Source: Medicago truncatula (lineage: Eukaryota > Streptophyta > Magnoliopsida > Fabales > Fabaceae). From it: a stretch of 64,000 nucleotides of DNA. Below the pieces are notes generated by a model. The model ran no database searches, was not told the origin of the DNA, and saw nothing but the letters and a program-made list of their open reading frames with translations. Shown here piece by piece: positions 13,050-25,180 of this stretch. Position 1 is the first letter of the stretch; each line of letters begins with the position of its first letter. The translations under genes and the position numbers were made by a program. The stretch is taken from NCBI RefSeq assembly GCF_003473485.1, contig NC_053048.1, forward strand, positions 36,080,755-36,144,754. The letters run 5' to 3'.

Positions 13050-13375
13050 TAATATTATAAGAATCTCTCCCAAAAAATTATATTTTTTTAACAAAACATG
13101 AATTTAATATGAATTTTTATATTTTTGATGGTTAAATATTCATATTTAATTTGTGTTTTGTTAAAAAATTCTAATATTTTTTTGAGATTTTTTTACAATA
13201 TTCTACACATTTCTGCATAATTCCATTAAAAAATACAAAAATTAACTTAAAAATAGGGACAAAAAGTAGTGATTGAAAATTTTATAAGGACTAAAAATTG
13301 AAGAATTTTTTTAGAGTGACTAAAATGAAAAATTGATATATTTATAGGGACTAAAAACATAATTAACCCTAATAC
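13050..13375. repeat. Dispersed repeat: imperfect palindrome joined to a half foldback element
   Basis: About 13070-13195 is an imperfect palindrome around TTAACAAAACATGAATTTAA and its inverse TTGTGTTTTGTTAAAAAATT. About 13160-13370 (CACATTTCTGCATAATTCCA through AAGTAGTGATTGAAAATTTT to AGGGACTAAAAACATAATTA) recurs in diverged form near 39.70-39.85 kb. It ends like one arm of a 'GGGACTAAAA...TTAACCC' foldback element. Confidence 0.5.
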
Positions 13376-14099
13376 ATTTATTGTTTGAGTAAATTACATT
13401 CTCATCCATTAAGCATATGTTTGATCAGTTAAAAAAAGAACAAGACAAATCATGTTGTAGAGTATTTGATTTGTAAATATGTTTCAGGGACATGAAGAAT
13501 CAGAGATGAGGGACACGACAAAAACTAAAATTTTTGTCCGTCACTAAACCACAACACAACTTTCTGTTCCATGTACAAGTTGTCTAAAATTTCAAATTAA
13601 CCTTTTATCCACCAAAAATCATATAAGACCAAAAATTATTTAATACCATAAAAGTTTGTCTTGTATTGTTCTGACTTGCGTTGTGTTTTTCTGTCTTGTG
13701 ATGTTCTGTCAAATATTTACTATTTAACGGATCAAACACACCCTAAGAGATGGTTAAATTACACCACCCTCCTTTAAGAGAAGTTTGAATAACATTTTCA
13801 TCGTCTCTAATGTTATAATCAACATTCTCCTTCCTTGTTAAACTTCTAATAAGAATTTTTTTAATCTACATGTTTCCTTTAGCCCGTTTTAATATAATTA
13901 AACTTCTAATAAGAATTTTTTTAATCTATTTTGGACTGACTATATTGTCAACAACTTGTCATAAACTATGAAGCAAAATAAGATATAATATAAATATTGA
14001 ATTTCATTAAAAATATATTAGACATATCGTTAAAATTGAGAAAAATCAGGGCTAATTAAAATTAAGTTTTATATTATAAATAAATCATAAAATTAATTG

Positions 14100-14525
14100 A
14101 TCTGTCCAGTGAGGATAGATGAGAGGCAATAGTGGTGGAAAATGTTCTGGTACGGTGGTGATGAGTTTTTGCGGTGAAACGAAAGGTGCATGCAGGCATG
14201 TTAGGACTCCAATGCTCAAGTCAGTTGTGTAATTGAGAAAGAGTGTGTAGAAAATGTTGTGAAAATTGAATCATACCTTGAGGGTGAAGCAATGTCACCC
14301 TCATATAGGCGCGCATCGAGGACAAACGCCTCCGGATTTTGTGGCGTGTGATTTGGGACTGGTTAAAGAAAACATGTAGGGTGATCCTCGCGAGGGGACG
14401 TGCTTGGATGTGGTGCAGTGCACTAAAGTTGGCGTATTCCTTCAGACGATGGGCCTTTAGGAGGTGCAACTTCAGCCACGTGTCATCGTGGGATTGGTCT
14501 TCTGACCGATCCAGAACACTTATAA
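14100..14525. repeat. GC-richer island of unknown nature
   Basis: This stretch is visibly richer in G and C than its surroundings (for example GGCGCGCATCGAGGAC and CTCGCGAGGGGACGTGC). It holds overlapping open frames on both strands (14221-14616 minus, 14339-14530 plus) with no family I recognise. A retroelement fragment is the simplest guess. Confidence 0.3.
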
Positions 14526-15281
14526 AATAATATTTAAAGTTATTTACCATTGACATTAATAGTAATAAAGAAAGGAAAATTGATTTCTTAAACGTTAGCT
14601 TGAAGATTTTTCTCATGAAATGGTGACTTAAAGTTACTTTTTATTATAAAAATGTATATTTGTATTAAAAACATATTAAAGTGTATTATATATTTGATTA
14701 TTAAGAAAGTGGATTATAATTCAAACATCTCGTATGAAAGGGGATTATATATAAATTTTTCTATATATTTGATTTTCAAGGAAGATAAGTGTATTTTTTT
14801 AACATGAAGGTAATGTCATGTTTATCTTAGAGGAGGTGGGGGTAATTTACTTTTATTTTTACTATGTTTTTAATTTATCAGATAATATGGCTAATCACTT
14901 ATCCACAAACCCTAGCTCAATTGTCAATATTGATATTGTTGGGTTGACGACATAGTCACTGGAATTCAAATTCATAATCTCATAGGTTTATAGATGAGTT
15001 TGAAGTGATATTTATTACTTCGTTTGTAGACCAAAAGAATCATAGATAACCATTTTAGTTTGAAGGCTTAGGTGGTTCAACTAGTTTAGGCTACATAAAA
15101 AGTTGTTCGAAACCCTGAATTTAAACTAAAAAAAAGTAAAATTTATCAAATAAATTAGCCACTAACATTTGTTGTTTAAAGAAAAAAATGGATGATCATT
15201 CTTACAAAATCTTTTTTTCCCATCATATCAATAAAAAACTTCTTTTCCAAATACGTTATTTTTCCTCATCTATATGTCCAA

Positions 15282-16754
15282 TTTTTTTTTTTTAAAAGAC
15301 TAAAATGAATTATATTACCACATCAAAAGGTCCTTCTTAACATAAGACATGCTAGGAAGAACAGAGTTTATACAATAATTACAACGGTCACCAAACCGAA
15401 AATAGCGACAAAACAAACAAACAAGACAATTAACCAATGCCCAAAATAGTGAAAGGTGAAAGCCACCAGCCATGATAGTTGAGATGAAGAGAAGGAAACT
15501 TCGCCTTCAACCACATAAAAGACAGCGATTTAATTTTATCCACCACCTGTAAAATTGAGCATTGTTTACCAGTGAAGATCCTATTGTTTCTTTCTTTCCA
15601 GATCTCCCACGATGTTGCAAACCAAAGAACCTGTAATATGGAATGACGCGTCTTTGCAAGACCACCAAGAGCGGTAAACTGAATAAAATGATCCCCCACA
15701 TCACAAGGAGAAACTGACGAAAAATTCAGCCACCTATAAATATAGTGCCAAATCGTACCAAAAATATTACAATGTAATAATAAGTGATCAGAAGTCTCCT
15801 CAGAACCACAACCAGCAACACACAAACGGGCATCAGTAGAAATCACCCCACGACTAATAAGATTATTCTTCGTTGATAACCTGTCACGAGACAAACGCCA
15901 AGCAAACAAAACAACCTTAAGTGGGATGTCTTTATTCCAAAGAGAGGAAGCAGACACCACACTATCAATCGGAGGTTGAATAGTAAGCAACTTGTATGCA
16001 CTACGGACAGAATAAACATGAGATGTTTCCAAGTTCCAAAGCCACCTATCTTCTTTATCAACCTGCAAAGCCACCCTGTGAAGTAATAAAATAAGTTCCC
16101 CCACCAACTCCTCTTCCCACACAAACAGCCCCCTCCTCCAACTCCAAGCCTGACCGCCTTCCGCCCACCCTAACTGACACATCTACGCCCCTGACACCTC
16201 CTTATGCACCGACAGATCAAATAATCTAGGGAACCTAACACTAAACGACACCTCGCCAACCCAAACAACCGTCCAAGACAGCGTTTTAACCCCATTCCCA
16301 ACAACTCGGTCTACACTGTCTGTAAACCACTCCTCCCTACACAAAGCCTCTAACTCCCGCCACCAGCTAGATGCGACCCCCATCCCTCAACCTCCCATCT
16401 GCCATACCATAACTGGCTGACAACACCTTAAACCACAAACTATCCCGCTCCACCAACATCCGCCAACACCACTTCCCTAGTAACGCCATATTAAACTCCC
16501 TAATTCTCCTTACCCCCAAACCTCCAACCTCCTTACTCCTACAGCTAGATTTCCAATCAACCCATGATATTTTCCTGTGGTCCCCACCCCAAAAAAAAAA
16601 AATTAAAATAGATTTAATAGAGGAGATGATACCTGAAGAAACTTTCAAAAAAGAAAGCGAATAAACAGGAAGAGATGACAGGACAGACTTCAATAAGACC
16701 AGGCAACCACCGAAGGATAAATGTTTGGAGTTTCAGCTTGGCAGTCTAGATTTG
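15282..16754 (-). mobile_element. 5'-truncated LINE (L1-like plant non-LTR retrotransposon) with 14-bp target duplication
   Basis: The minus strand encodes the end of a LINE reverse transcriptase (LSFGG, LKSVLSSLPVYSLSF, FFWGG) and then the zf-RVT domain (W.W....YSVRSAY, FAWRL...L.T..NL, C..C...ET..HL..HC, W..IW). Reading is broken by a frameshift near 16385 and an in-frame TAG at about 16180. The 14-bp word ATCTATATGTCCAA flanks it at 15268-15281 and 16755-16768. On the minus strand a poly(A) run sits directly at the 3' end (plus-strand T run at 15282-15293). Together these show a target-primed insertion, truncated at its 5' end and now dead. Confidence 0.9.
15430..16745 (-). pseudogene. LINE ORF2 C-terminal remnant (reverse transcriptase end plus zf-RVT)
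   Basis: Coding blocks, in minus-strand order: about 16745-16370 (end of the reverse transcriptase), 16383-16183 (connector with a W.EL motif, in another frame), and 16182-15430 (zf-RVT domain). The last block is 250 codons long and ends naturally. The second and third blocks share a frame and are separated only by one TAG. The endonuclease and most of the reverse transcriptase are missing, as expected from 5' truncation. Confidence 0.8.
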
Positions 16755-16769
16755 ATCTATATGTCCAAA

Positions 16770-17820
16770 TTTAGAACACTTCTTATGAGTTTAGAGATTC
16801 AAGCTCAATTTGACTCAACCTAATCCAACATAGATTTTTTATAATTTGTAGTGCTTTTTCTATACACGAGACACAACAAATTTGGACAATTTGTAAACTT
16901 GTATCCATCACTATATCATGGGCAACATGGCGTACGAAAATTAACTTTATCTTTATTCTTTTTCATACAGTTATTTTGATTAAGACGCATGAACATCACG
17001 TACACGTGAAGCGCGTGTTCTACCAAACAAACCAATAACGTAAAATGGATGAAATTTTAGTTCAACGGTTACCACGCGGCGTTTTCTTCATGTTCCATCT
17101 TACATTCGACAAACACAAAAAATTTAACAAAAGATATTATCATTATCAAATAACGACAAATATTAATCAGAATAGTAAACAACTTAAATGAATTTCAATT
17201 ACTTCATTCATTCACTCATTGCTTCGCACATATTGAGGTTCAATTTTAATTTTTAATATCTTTAATTATCTAACAATAAAATTAAAAAGATGATATTTCA
17301 AAAAAATTATCAAAACAAATACGATAATAATTTATGTTAGATACGGGATAGAGAAAGTATTTCAAAAAAAATTAAATTTTGCAATTGCACGCAAGAAATA
17401 CATTTGGTTCAATAAAAAGATGAATAATGATCCACCTTAATGCCTCTAATTTTTCAGAGATCCAATCTAATCTCTAACAAAGATAAAGTTCAAATTAATC
17501 TAATTAATATATTATGTCAATGTATAATTATTTTATGCAATAACTTATGGCAGAATATAATAACACATCATTGCATACAAATTAGAGTTTAATGGGTGGA
17601 TTGACGGTTTAAAACAATTTTGCACGGACAAAGAATCAAAACATTTAGAATCAGAATATCGATTATTTTTTCAATTTACATGACAATTCAGAATATATTT
17701 TTTTTGAACAATACAATTCAGAATATTTTAATTGGTTGTGTGAGCAAAGTTGTTTTAAACCGTCAACCACTATCGTTAAACTCCACTATTTAAACTCAAC
17801 TAATTATATGTCTTATTTTT
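16770..17820. other. AT-rich intergenic DNA without a recognised gene
   Basis: Only short frames without domains were seen. GCACGCAAG- and ACGTGAAGCGCGTG-like words near 17.0 kb are isolated. Confidence 0.55.
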
Positions 17821-17821
17821 T

Positions 17822-17955
17822 ATTTTTTTGTCAAGTAGTCGAGTGTCTTGAACTCACACATTTTAAATGCACAGAGGTGGAGTATCTGAGATCCGAACCT
17901 CAGTCTCTGTATATATTATTATGCATTGTCTCTACCAACTGAGTTAAGCTGACGA
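17822..17955 (-). mobile_element. tRNA-derived SINE
   Basis: On the minus strand the head reads GTCAGCTTAACTCAGTTGGT with the A box TTAACTCAGTTGGTAGAG (17930-17947). The B box GAGGTTCGGATCTC (17888-17901) follows at tRNA-like spacing. Further on the strand runs into an A-rich tail (plus-strand TTTTTTATTTTTTTGTC). The tRNA arms beyond the promoter boxes are not preserved, so it is a SINE and not a tRNA gene. Target duplications were not resolved. Confidence 0.65.
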
Positions 17956-18089
17956 TACTTATATAATCATTTTTATTTTTATTTTTATTTTGAGTAAAAT
18001 ATAATCATGTTTGATGATGTATGAAAATGTCAAAGAGAAAATTGTGAAGTAAAATGAGTCGTACTTTATCAAATATAAAAAAGTAAAAC

Positions 18090-18293
18090 CTTTGTGTCTC
18101 TTTCTCTCTCTCTCTCTTGTCTCTTTCTCTCACTACACCCCTTCACGATTTCCTCTTCTTCATTTGTACTACCACCTTCATCTTTTCCATTTTTCTTTAC
18201 AAAGATATAATCTTTTTCTATCATACTCCAACCCCTTTTCTTTTCACACCTCAAATTTCCATCTACAATCAAGATTCTCACAATCTCATCAAC
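18090..18293 (+). promoter_or_regulatory. CT-rich probable 5' leader of the signal peptide peptidase-like gene
   Basis: A pyrimidine-rich stretch with TCTCTCTCTC repeats at about 18100-18135 lies upstream of the ATG at 18294. Such CT tracts are common in plant core promoters and leaders. The transcription start was not determined. Confidence 0.4.
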
Positions 18294-21200
18294 ATGCCTT
18301 CTTTTACACCTATCTTCTTCTTCTCTGTGTTCATGCTTCTTCTCACTTTCTCTTTTGCTGGTGATATAGTTCATCATGATAGTATTGCTCCTAAGAAACC
18401 TGGATGTGACAACAACTTTGTTCTGGTACAAATCATAATATCATATATATAAAAAAATTTGCTTTGAAATTTTCTTGCTTGGTTTGTTCTAGAAATGCTG
18501 TTCTTATTGGTTCTTGAATTTGTGATTTGTTTTGATTTGATTTGATGCTAGGAAAGTAGAGAAACATGGAGAGCATTTGAATATGAAATTGGTTTTTATT
18601 TTTTTGAGGAAAATTTAGTGGGATCAGAATTCAAATTATAGTTTTCTGTTTTGAGAAAAGTGATAATTTTTTTCTTTGTTCAATTTGAAGCTTGTTCTTT
18701 GAGCATTAGATGCTTGGTTATGTTTTAGATTGCTTGTTGTATCAAACTCTATCATTTTTGTGAATGTATTAATCACTAGCATTAATTTTTTGTATTGCAA
18801 TTAAGATAGCTTATTAATAAGCACTTATGAATAGAATTAATACCAGAATGATTTGATTAAGGCTTCTTTTAATAGAATTGATTTCTGTTGGTATAGTGTT
18901 GTGAGTCTTTTATTGTTTTGTTTGTTTTTATTTCTCTGGTTTTTGCAATAGGTAAAATTTTGCTGTAAGATTCCATTATGCTAATTTTGGTATATGTTTG
19001 ATTTCATATTTTTCTCAGTTTTGTTAATCCAAACAATCATGAAAGTTGTCATCTTTCTTAATTTATCTCAACTTTAGCTGTTTTTTGGATACCACTTAAA
19101 ACTTACTTGTTTTTAAATATCATCCAAAAATTACCCTTTATTAACTATTGGAAAGTGAAGGTGACAAGTGTGAAAAAATGATAAAAACTCTTAAGGTCTG
19201 TTTGGATTAGCTTATGGAATATTCACAACTTGATTTAAGCTTACTCATATAAGCTCTCTAGGATAGCTTAAAAGGAAAACTACATGACTTCATTTTATCT
19301 TGTCACGGAAACACCTTATTCATAAGCACTTATATGACAAGTGCTTGTTCTATAAGCATTAAAGGACCTGTTTGGATTGGCTTATCTTTGAGCTTATGCA
19401 AATAAATAAGCTTTTATGTATTATTTATGAGTTTGTCAAGGTAGTTTATGAAAAAACAGCTTATGAAGATACAATTTTCGTTAGTAAGAACTTATGAATT
19501 AACGTAAAAGCTTATTTATTTGCATAAGCTATTTTTCATAAACTCAAAAATAAGTCAATCCAAACGGGCCCTTAAGTTGTTTATCCAAAGACGGCCTTAA
19601 CCTAGAGTAACTGACTTAACTGTCAGTTAATAGCTTTAGTAGAAAGTAAATTACTATTCTCTTGCATCAATGTAAAAAGGCTTTAGAATACACTAGGAGC
19701 TTAAACAAACACATAAATATTTTTATAGCTATATGCCTCTGTCTTCTTGATTAGTCTTCATTGATAGTTTGCTTTAAAGATAAAAAAGATGTTAATGTTG
19801 AGGACTAGAATGTATTCAAAGTTTGAAACGACGAGAACAAGGTGATGGTGATCAGATGAGTGATAAAAGTATATTTTTTCAAAATTGAAAACGAAATCTG
19901 CAAATCTCTTAGCTTATGTCTTGCAGGATTTCAGCAAACAGCTATATGGCCTGTTTCTATTTTCTGAGCATTGATAGGTCATGGAAGTATGTATGAGTTT
20001 TTTCGGCAGCTTTGACCGGTTTTTCTTTCATTAGGTTAAAGTTCCAATTTCGATTGATGGTGTGGAAAGCGGCGAGTATGTTGGTGTTGGTGCAAGATTT
20101 GGACCTACGTTGGAATCAAAAGAAAAACGTGCTAACCATACTAGAGTTGCCATTGCCGACCCGCCTGACTGTTGTAGCAAACCTAAGAATAAGGTATTCT
20201 AGTTTTATGATATAGAACATACTGAAAAATAATGCAAACTTCTTCTGTAGATGTGAAGTATAGATAGATGTCCATATTAAAAGCTCTAGAATTTTTAGTT
20301 TATTAATAATTTGTAATATGGAGTGCCTTGAAATTTTGTTAGCTCACGGGCGAGATCATTTTGGTGCACCGAGGACAATGTAGTTTCACAACCAAGGCAA
20401 ATATAGCTGAAGAAGCTGGTGCTTCAGCCATCCTGATTATAAATAACGCTAAAGGTGTTTGCATGCAATTTTTTTCTTCTTTTAAAATGCATTTCAAAAC
20501 CTGTAGTGTAATTTTTTTTCTTTCCTTTTTACCAATACTAAATTTTCAGTTTGTGGTTATAGGTTTCGGAGAAAGTCAATAATTTATGTTCCTAACTTGT
20601 TAGAAAAACAAAAGTAATTTGCAATGAGACATTATTTTCTTTTTTATAAGCAATAACTTTATATCCTTATTTTGCAGGACTTTTCAAGATGGTTTGTGAA
20701 AATGAAACCGATATTGATATTGGAATACCTGCTGTCATGCTTCCACAGGATGCCGGTGTAGCCTTGAAAAATTATATACAAAACAAGTCCATAGGTATGT
20801 TTCACTTCTTGTGTGAAGGTGTCTAATATTTTGTAATTAATTATGCTTTCCTTGGCCACAGGGAGATTTAAAAATAATAGTTTACATTTTGATACCTGAC
20901 CTGGTTTTGTGTCTTACATGTTTGGATGTTCGCTCGCTCTTAAAGTGTCTGTGCAGTTATACTCTCCACGACGTCCACAAGTTGATGTCGCAGAAGTATT
21001 TTTATGGCTTATGGCTGTTGGTACCATTCTTTGTGCTTCTTATTGGTCTGCCTGGACTGCCAGAGAGGGTGTTATTGAGCAAGAGAAGCTATTAAAGGTT
21101 ACCTAGTTCCTTTTCATGTCAATTTTATTCGTTTTCTTATGATAAATAAAATACCATTTATAGCGTTCCTCGCAGTCCTTTCACAGAGGATTCCTTTAAT

Positions 21201-23808
21201 GGTTTGTTTTCCTTCTGAGATGAATTATTTTGGTTATTTATGAAGGAATCTTTCTTCTCATATCTAAAAGCTTGTTCTCATGATAATATATATAGATAAT
21301 TTACCATTGCAGGATGATTCAGATGAGCTTCTAAATATAGAGAATGCTGGTTCCAGTGCTTTTTTGGAAATAAGCACCACGGCAGCACTTTCATTTGTTG
21401 TGATTGCTTCTTGTTTCTTGTTTATGCTTTACAAACTAATGGGAAGATGGTTCATTGATGTTCTGGTGGTTCTGTTTTGTATTGGTGGTGTTGAGGTGAG
21501 TTACTATTTTTCCAGGCTTGGTTCTTGATGATTACTGTTACACACACACACACACATATGTATATATTAGCGTCCAGACGGACACATTAGTGCCTTTCTG
21601 TTCGGTTTTTTCATAAAAATATTTATAGTTACAAAATATAATGCAATTATTTTAAAGTATCTTAAATCATCTCAAAGGATTATCCTCTTATTGAATTTAG
21701 CTTTCATACTTAGTATTTATCGCTCCAAACACTATGGTTTTCAAGTTTTGTCCAATCATCCACATAGCAAATGGCTCTAAAGTCATGGGATTTCAGAGTT
21801 TGATGTTATTGAAGCTGAATCTTTATCTTTTCATGCTTTCAGGGACTGCAAACTTGCTTAGTGGCTCTTTTATCACAGTAAGTCTTCTATATCCTTATAA
21901 TGTCAACTTTACAGGAACCATTCTTTCAATGACTTTGTGTGAAGTTTTGTAGTGTTATATAGATAGTTTATTCTGTTAGGTTTGCCCAAAATGATATCGA
22001 ATTGACAACAAAATATTCATAGTTTCAGATGGTCTCAACATGCTGCACAAACATATGTGAAAGTACCCTTCTTCGGTGCTGTTTCATATCTCACTCTTGC
22101 TGTCACGCCCTTCTGCATAGCGTTCGCTGTGGTTTGGGGAGTTGAACGCCGTGTATCGTATGCTTGGATTGGTCAAGATATTCTTGTAAGAATTGTTGTT
22201 TTGCTTTTCCATTGTTTCTTTGGTCAAATTCCTTTTTCTTTGGTTCATGTTTTAGACTGGTTGTTTTGAATAAAATATAGAAATTTATGGAACTATCATG
22301 AGCGTTAGAATGACAAACATATTTTTAATCTTCTCTTTTCAGGGTATCGCTTTGATAATTACGGTTCTTCAGATTGTCCAAATACCAAACCTCAAGGTGA
22401 TGATTATTCAAACTTCATTTTTTTTACTCTTTCTGGCTATGGATATGGATTTACTTCATTCTAGTGACCTATTTTACAAATAAAGACACTAATGTATACA
22501 TTCTTTTTACAAGGTTGGAACTGTTCTTCTCAGCTGCGCCTTCCTATATGACATCTTCTGGGTGTTTGTCTCTAAACTTATTTTCCATGAGAGTGTGATG
22601 ATAGTGGTAAGTGTTTCAAGAAAGATCTCCCATTCCTACCATTCTTTGCAAAGTTTGATTTTGTTATCCCACTTTCCCTTCTTTATAGGTAGCTCGCGGT
22701 GATAAGAGTGGAGAAGATGGTATCCCCATGCTGCTCAAGATACCACGTTTATTCGATCCTTGGGGTGGTTACAGTGTCATCGGTTTTGGGGACATAATCT
22801 TACCAGGGCTTCTAGTAGCATTTTCATTAAGGTTAAATTGAAAATCTCACATGGATCACTTATTCCTTGGACTACTAATGTTAACCATAGTCTTAAACAG
22901 TAGGGCACATCAAATCCTTGTAACAAAAAAGTTTGGAACAGGAAAAAGAATGTTATGTATTTTGTTAATGGTTCATTCACTTGATTACTCTGTCGATACT
23001 TTACAGGTATGATTGGTTAGCGAAGAGGAACCTTCGGTCAGGATACTTCTTGTGGACGATGAGTGCCTATGGTTTAGGTATGCTATAGTTTTCAATGATA
23101 TGATATATCATTTGAGTAATTTTCCTTGATTAAGTCTGGATTACAGTTTAAATATTGTTCCTTTAATTTTAATCTACAGGTCTCCTTGTCACATACATAG
23201 CTTTGAATTTGATGGATGGGCATGGTCAACCAGCTTTGCTGTATATAGTCCCGTTTACACTCGGTTAGTAAAACTATCACACAAATAAATTTGAATCTCA
23301 ACAAACACTGATTATTTTGCAAAATAAATATTTGAACCTGAAGTGAATAACAAATCGCAAAAAATAGCAGTTTGTTCAAATTCCACTACACCAGTGTTAT
23401 AGCAGCTATTTAACGATATTTTGCATTAAATTGTGTATCAAAGAATAATAGTAGTTTATTAAAACTCCGCTACACTAAAAACGCTAAACCACTGTGTTGT
23501 CCATATTTCTTATGAAACTTATCAGGTAAAAGCAAAAGCGCCTTGTGAAACTTATCCCAAGTCTTATCCATGTTTCTTATGATGTTTTCCTCTTCAACAA
23601 TTTGTAGACTTTACCATTATGCCAATGAAGCATATCAGGTAGAAGCATCAAAACTGGTACAATTTTTGAAACATTCTTTTGTGTTTATGCAGGAACCTTT
23701 TTGTCATTGGGAAAGAAGAGAGGTGAACTTGAGATTTTATGGACAAGAGGGATGCCAAAAATGCCTTGCCCTCACATCCAAGAGAATCATCAACCCGTCG
23801 ACGAGTAA
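18294..23808 (+). CDS. Signal peptide peptidase-like intramembrane aspartyl protease with PA domain (SPPL2-type)
   Basis: Fourteen exons join in frame to a 535-residue protein: 18294-18425, 20035-20193, 20343-20454, 20678-20794, 20946-21097, 21313-21495, 21843-21877, 22029-22185, 22343-22396, 22514-22606, 22689-22831, 23007-23077, 23180-23263, 23693-23808. A signal peptide ([20 protein letters not shown], cut near FAG) leads into a PA domain ([21 protein letters not shown]). A multi-pass membrane part follows. It carries the catalytic motifs YDIFWVF and GFGDIILPG and the QPALLY (PAL) motif, so both active-site aspartates are present. Plant SPPLs of this length cut type II membrane segments in endosomes or the vacuolar system. 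The C-tail is short and charged. The Arabidopsis SPPL3/4/5 group is the likely match; the exact orthologue is not certain. Confidence 0.95.
19365..19575. mobile_element. Foldback MITE in intron 1 of the SPPL gene
   Basis: The ends CTGTTTGGATTGGCTTAT and ATAAGTCAATCCAAACGGG are inverted copies. The interior has AAATAAGCTTTTATG and TAAAAGCTTATTTATTTGC, also inverted. It is nearly the same as the block at 31200-31425. Flanking TTAA words are suggestive, but the exact target duplication was not fixed. Confidence 0.65.
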
Positions 23809-24900
23809 TCTCCCGCGGAATAGTATTGTAGGTTTTAGTTTACAGGAGACTTATAACAAATCATAGGAAAGAGATTATGTATAACATTTGTAGATCTATC
23901 ATAAGTATAACAAAATTCAGCCTAATGATATCGTACAAGCACTGTACTTAAATCAGCAGCTGTAACTTGAGATACCTTCTTGACTGTTAGATGTTGGAGG
24001 AACCATGAATCTGTTTGTACTTTGGTGTAAGATTAGATTTTTTTTTGGAGAAAATTGTTCATAGGTCACAGATTTTTAACAGATTTCATATCTTGGTTTT
24101 TTTTTTTAATAGCATTTTCCATGTCTTCCTGAGCATGGTTCACAACTATTATCTTAATGACAAGAGCCAAATGATATCTCCAATAATTTTCAATGCACTG
24201 GAAAAAAGATTTCAAAGGCTGCTGCATAGTATTGCCAGAAACTTGAGTTTCATGATGAGAAAATATGACGATGACCACAATGATGGTATCATGAAATACC
24301 AATGCATCATCTTCACTTGCAGTGCTGAATCAGGCTCAATTTTTTTTCTTGGTACAAAATCAGGCTCAATTTTAATCAGCAGTATCAACTAATTTCAACT
24401 GGATACCAACACTGAGGACATTGAAAAATGATCCATATAAATCTCATAAATTCAGGATGTTGGTTCAGGGAAAGGAAATTAGATAAGATAAAAGTGAAAT
24501 AATCAATATATCAGGGTTGACCCTGAAATCTAATATTTCATTTCTATGGTCTCCAATCTCCTTTGGGTATAATTTAATCCACTATTTGTGTTCAAAACTT
24601 CTACATTATCAATTAATCATGCATTAGAACATCTCCTGAAAGTAATTTAATCACAGTAACAACTAACAACTGCTTCTAAAGGTAAACTTCAATGTGTTAG
24701 AGAAGTATTGATTAATAGTATCAAAATGCTTTTTACAAGCAATGGATCAAGCCATCAAATTTCAACCTATTTTTCACCTAGCATTACATAAACAAACAGG
24801 CACAAATGAGCCTTCAAAACCTTTTCTGATCTAACATTCATAAATCATCTAAGGCACAAATGAGCCTCTAAATTAAAACTTGTAAAGGAACAAACTGAGG
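23809..24900. other. Convergent intergenic region between SPPL and SKP1-like genes
   Basis: This holds the probable 3' untranslated DNA of both genes. A 125-codon open frame at 24015-24392 shows no domain, has biased composition and overlaps an antisense frame, so I did not call it. No repeat with clear ends was found. Confidence 0.5.
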
Positions 24901-25180
24901 GCAAAAGGACAAGATATATACGTCCCTTACAAGCTCAGAGAACAGTTTTCTCATTTACGTCTTTCCTATAAATTAAGTACAATAGACAGCCCCCAGCATC
25001 AAATTTCGCCTGGACTAAGCACCGACAATGAAGTGCAGAGAATAAAATTGAAGAGTAAATCGGAAAAATAAAAACAACTGACATGCCACACTTTTCAAGT
25101 GCTTGTCAGCAATTCTCAAAATTGTTCCAGCCACTGGCCAGATGGGTAGGCTTGCGTAGATTCATTTCCCTCAAGTGCAG

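Noticed and set aside
14221..14616. 131-codon minus-strand frame in the GC-richer island
   Set aside because: No recognisable family, a competing frame on the other strand, and the upstream part is AT-rich non-coding DNA.
17888..17947. tRNA gene candidate
   Set aside because: The A and B boxes are good, but the acceptor and anticodon arms do not pair; an A-rich tail makes it a SINE.
18069..18431. 120-codon minus-strand frame opposite the SPPL start
   Set aside because: It is the complement of the CT-rich leader and first exon; its composition (Glu/Arg/Lys runs) reflects the GA repeats.
24015..24392. 125-codon frame between SPPL and the SKP1-like gene
   Set aside because: No domain, biased composition, and an antisense frame of similar length overlaps it. 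It sits in probable 3' untranslated DNA.
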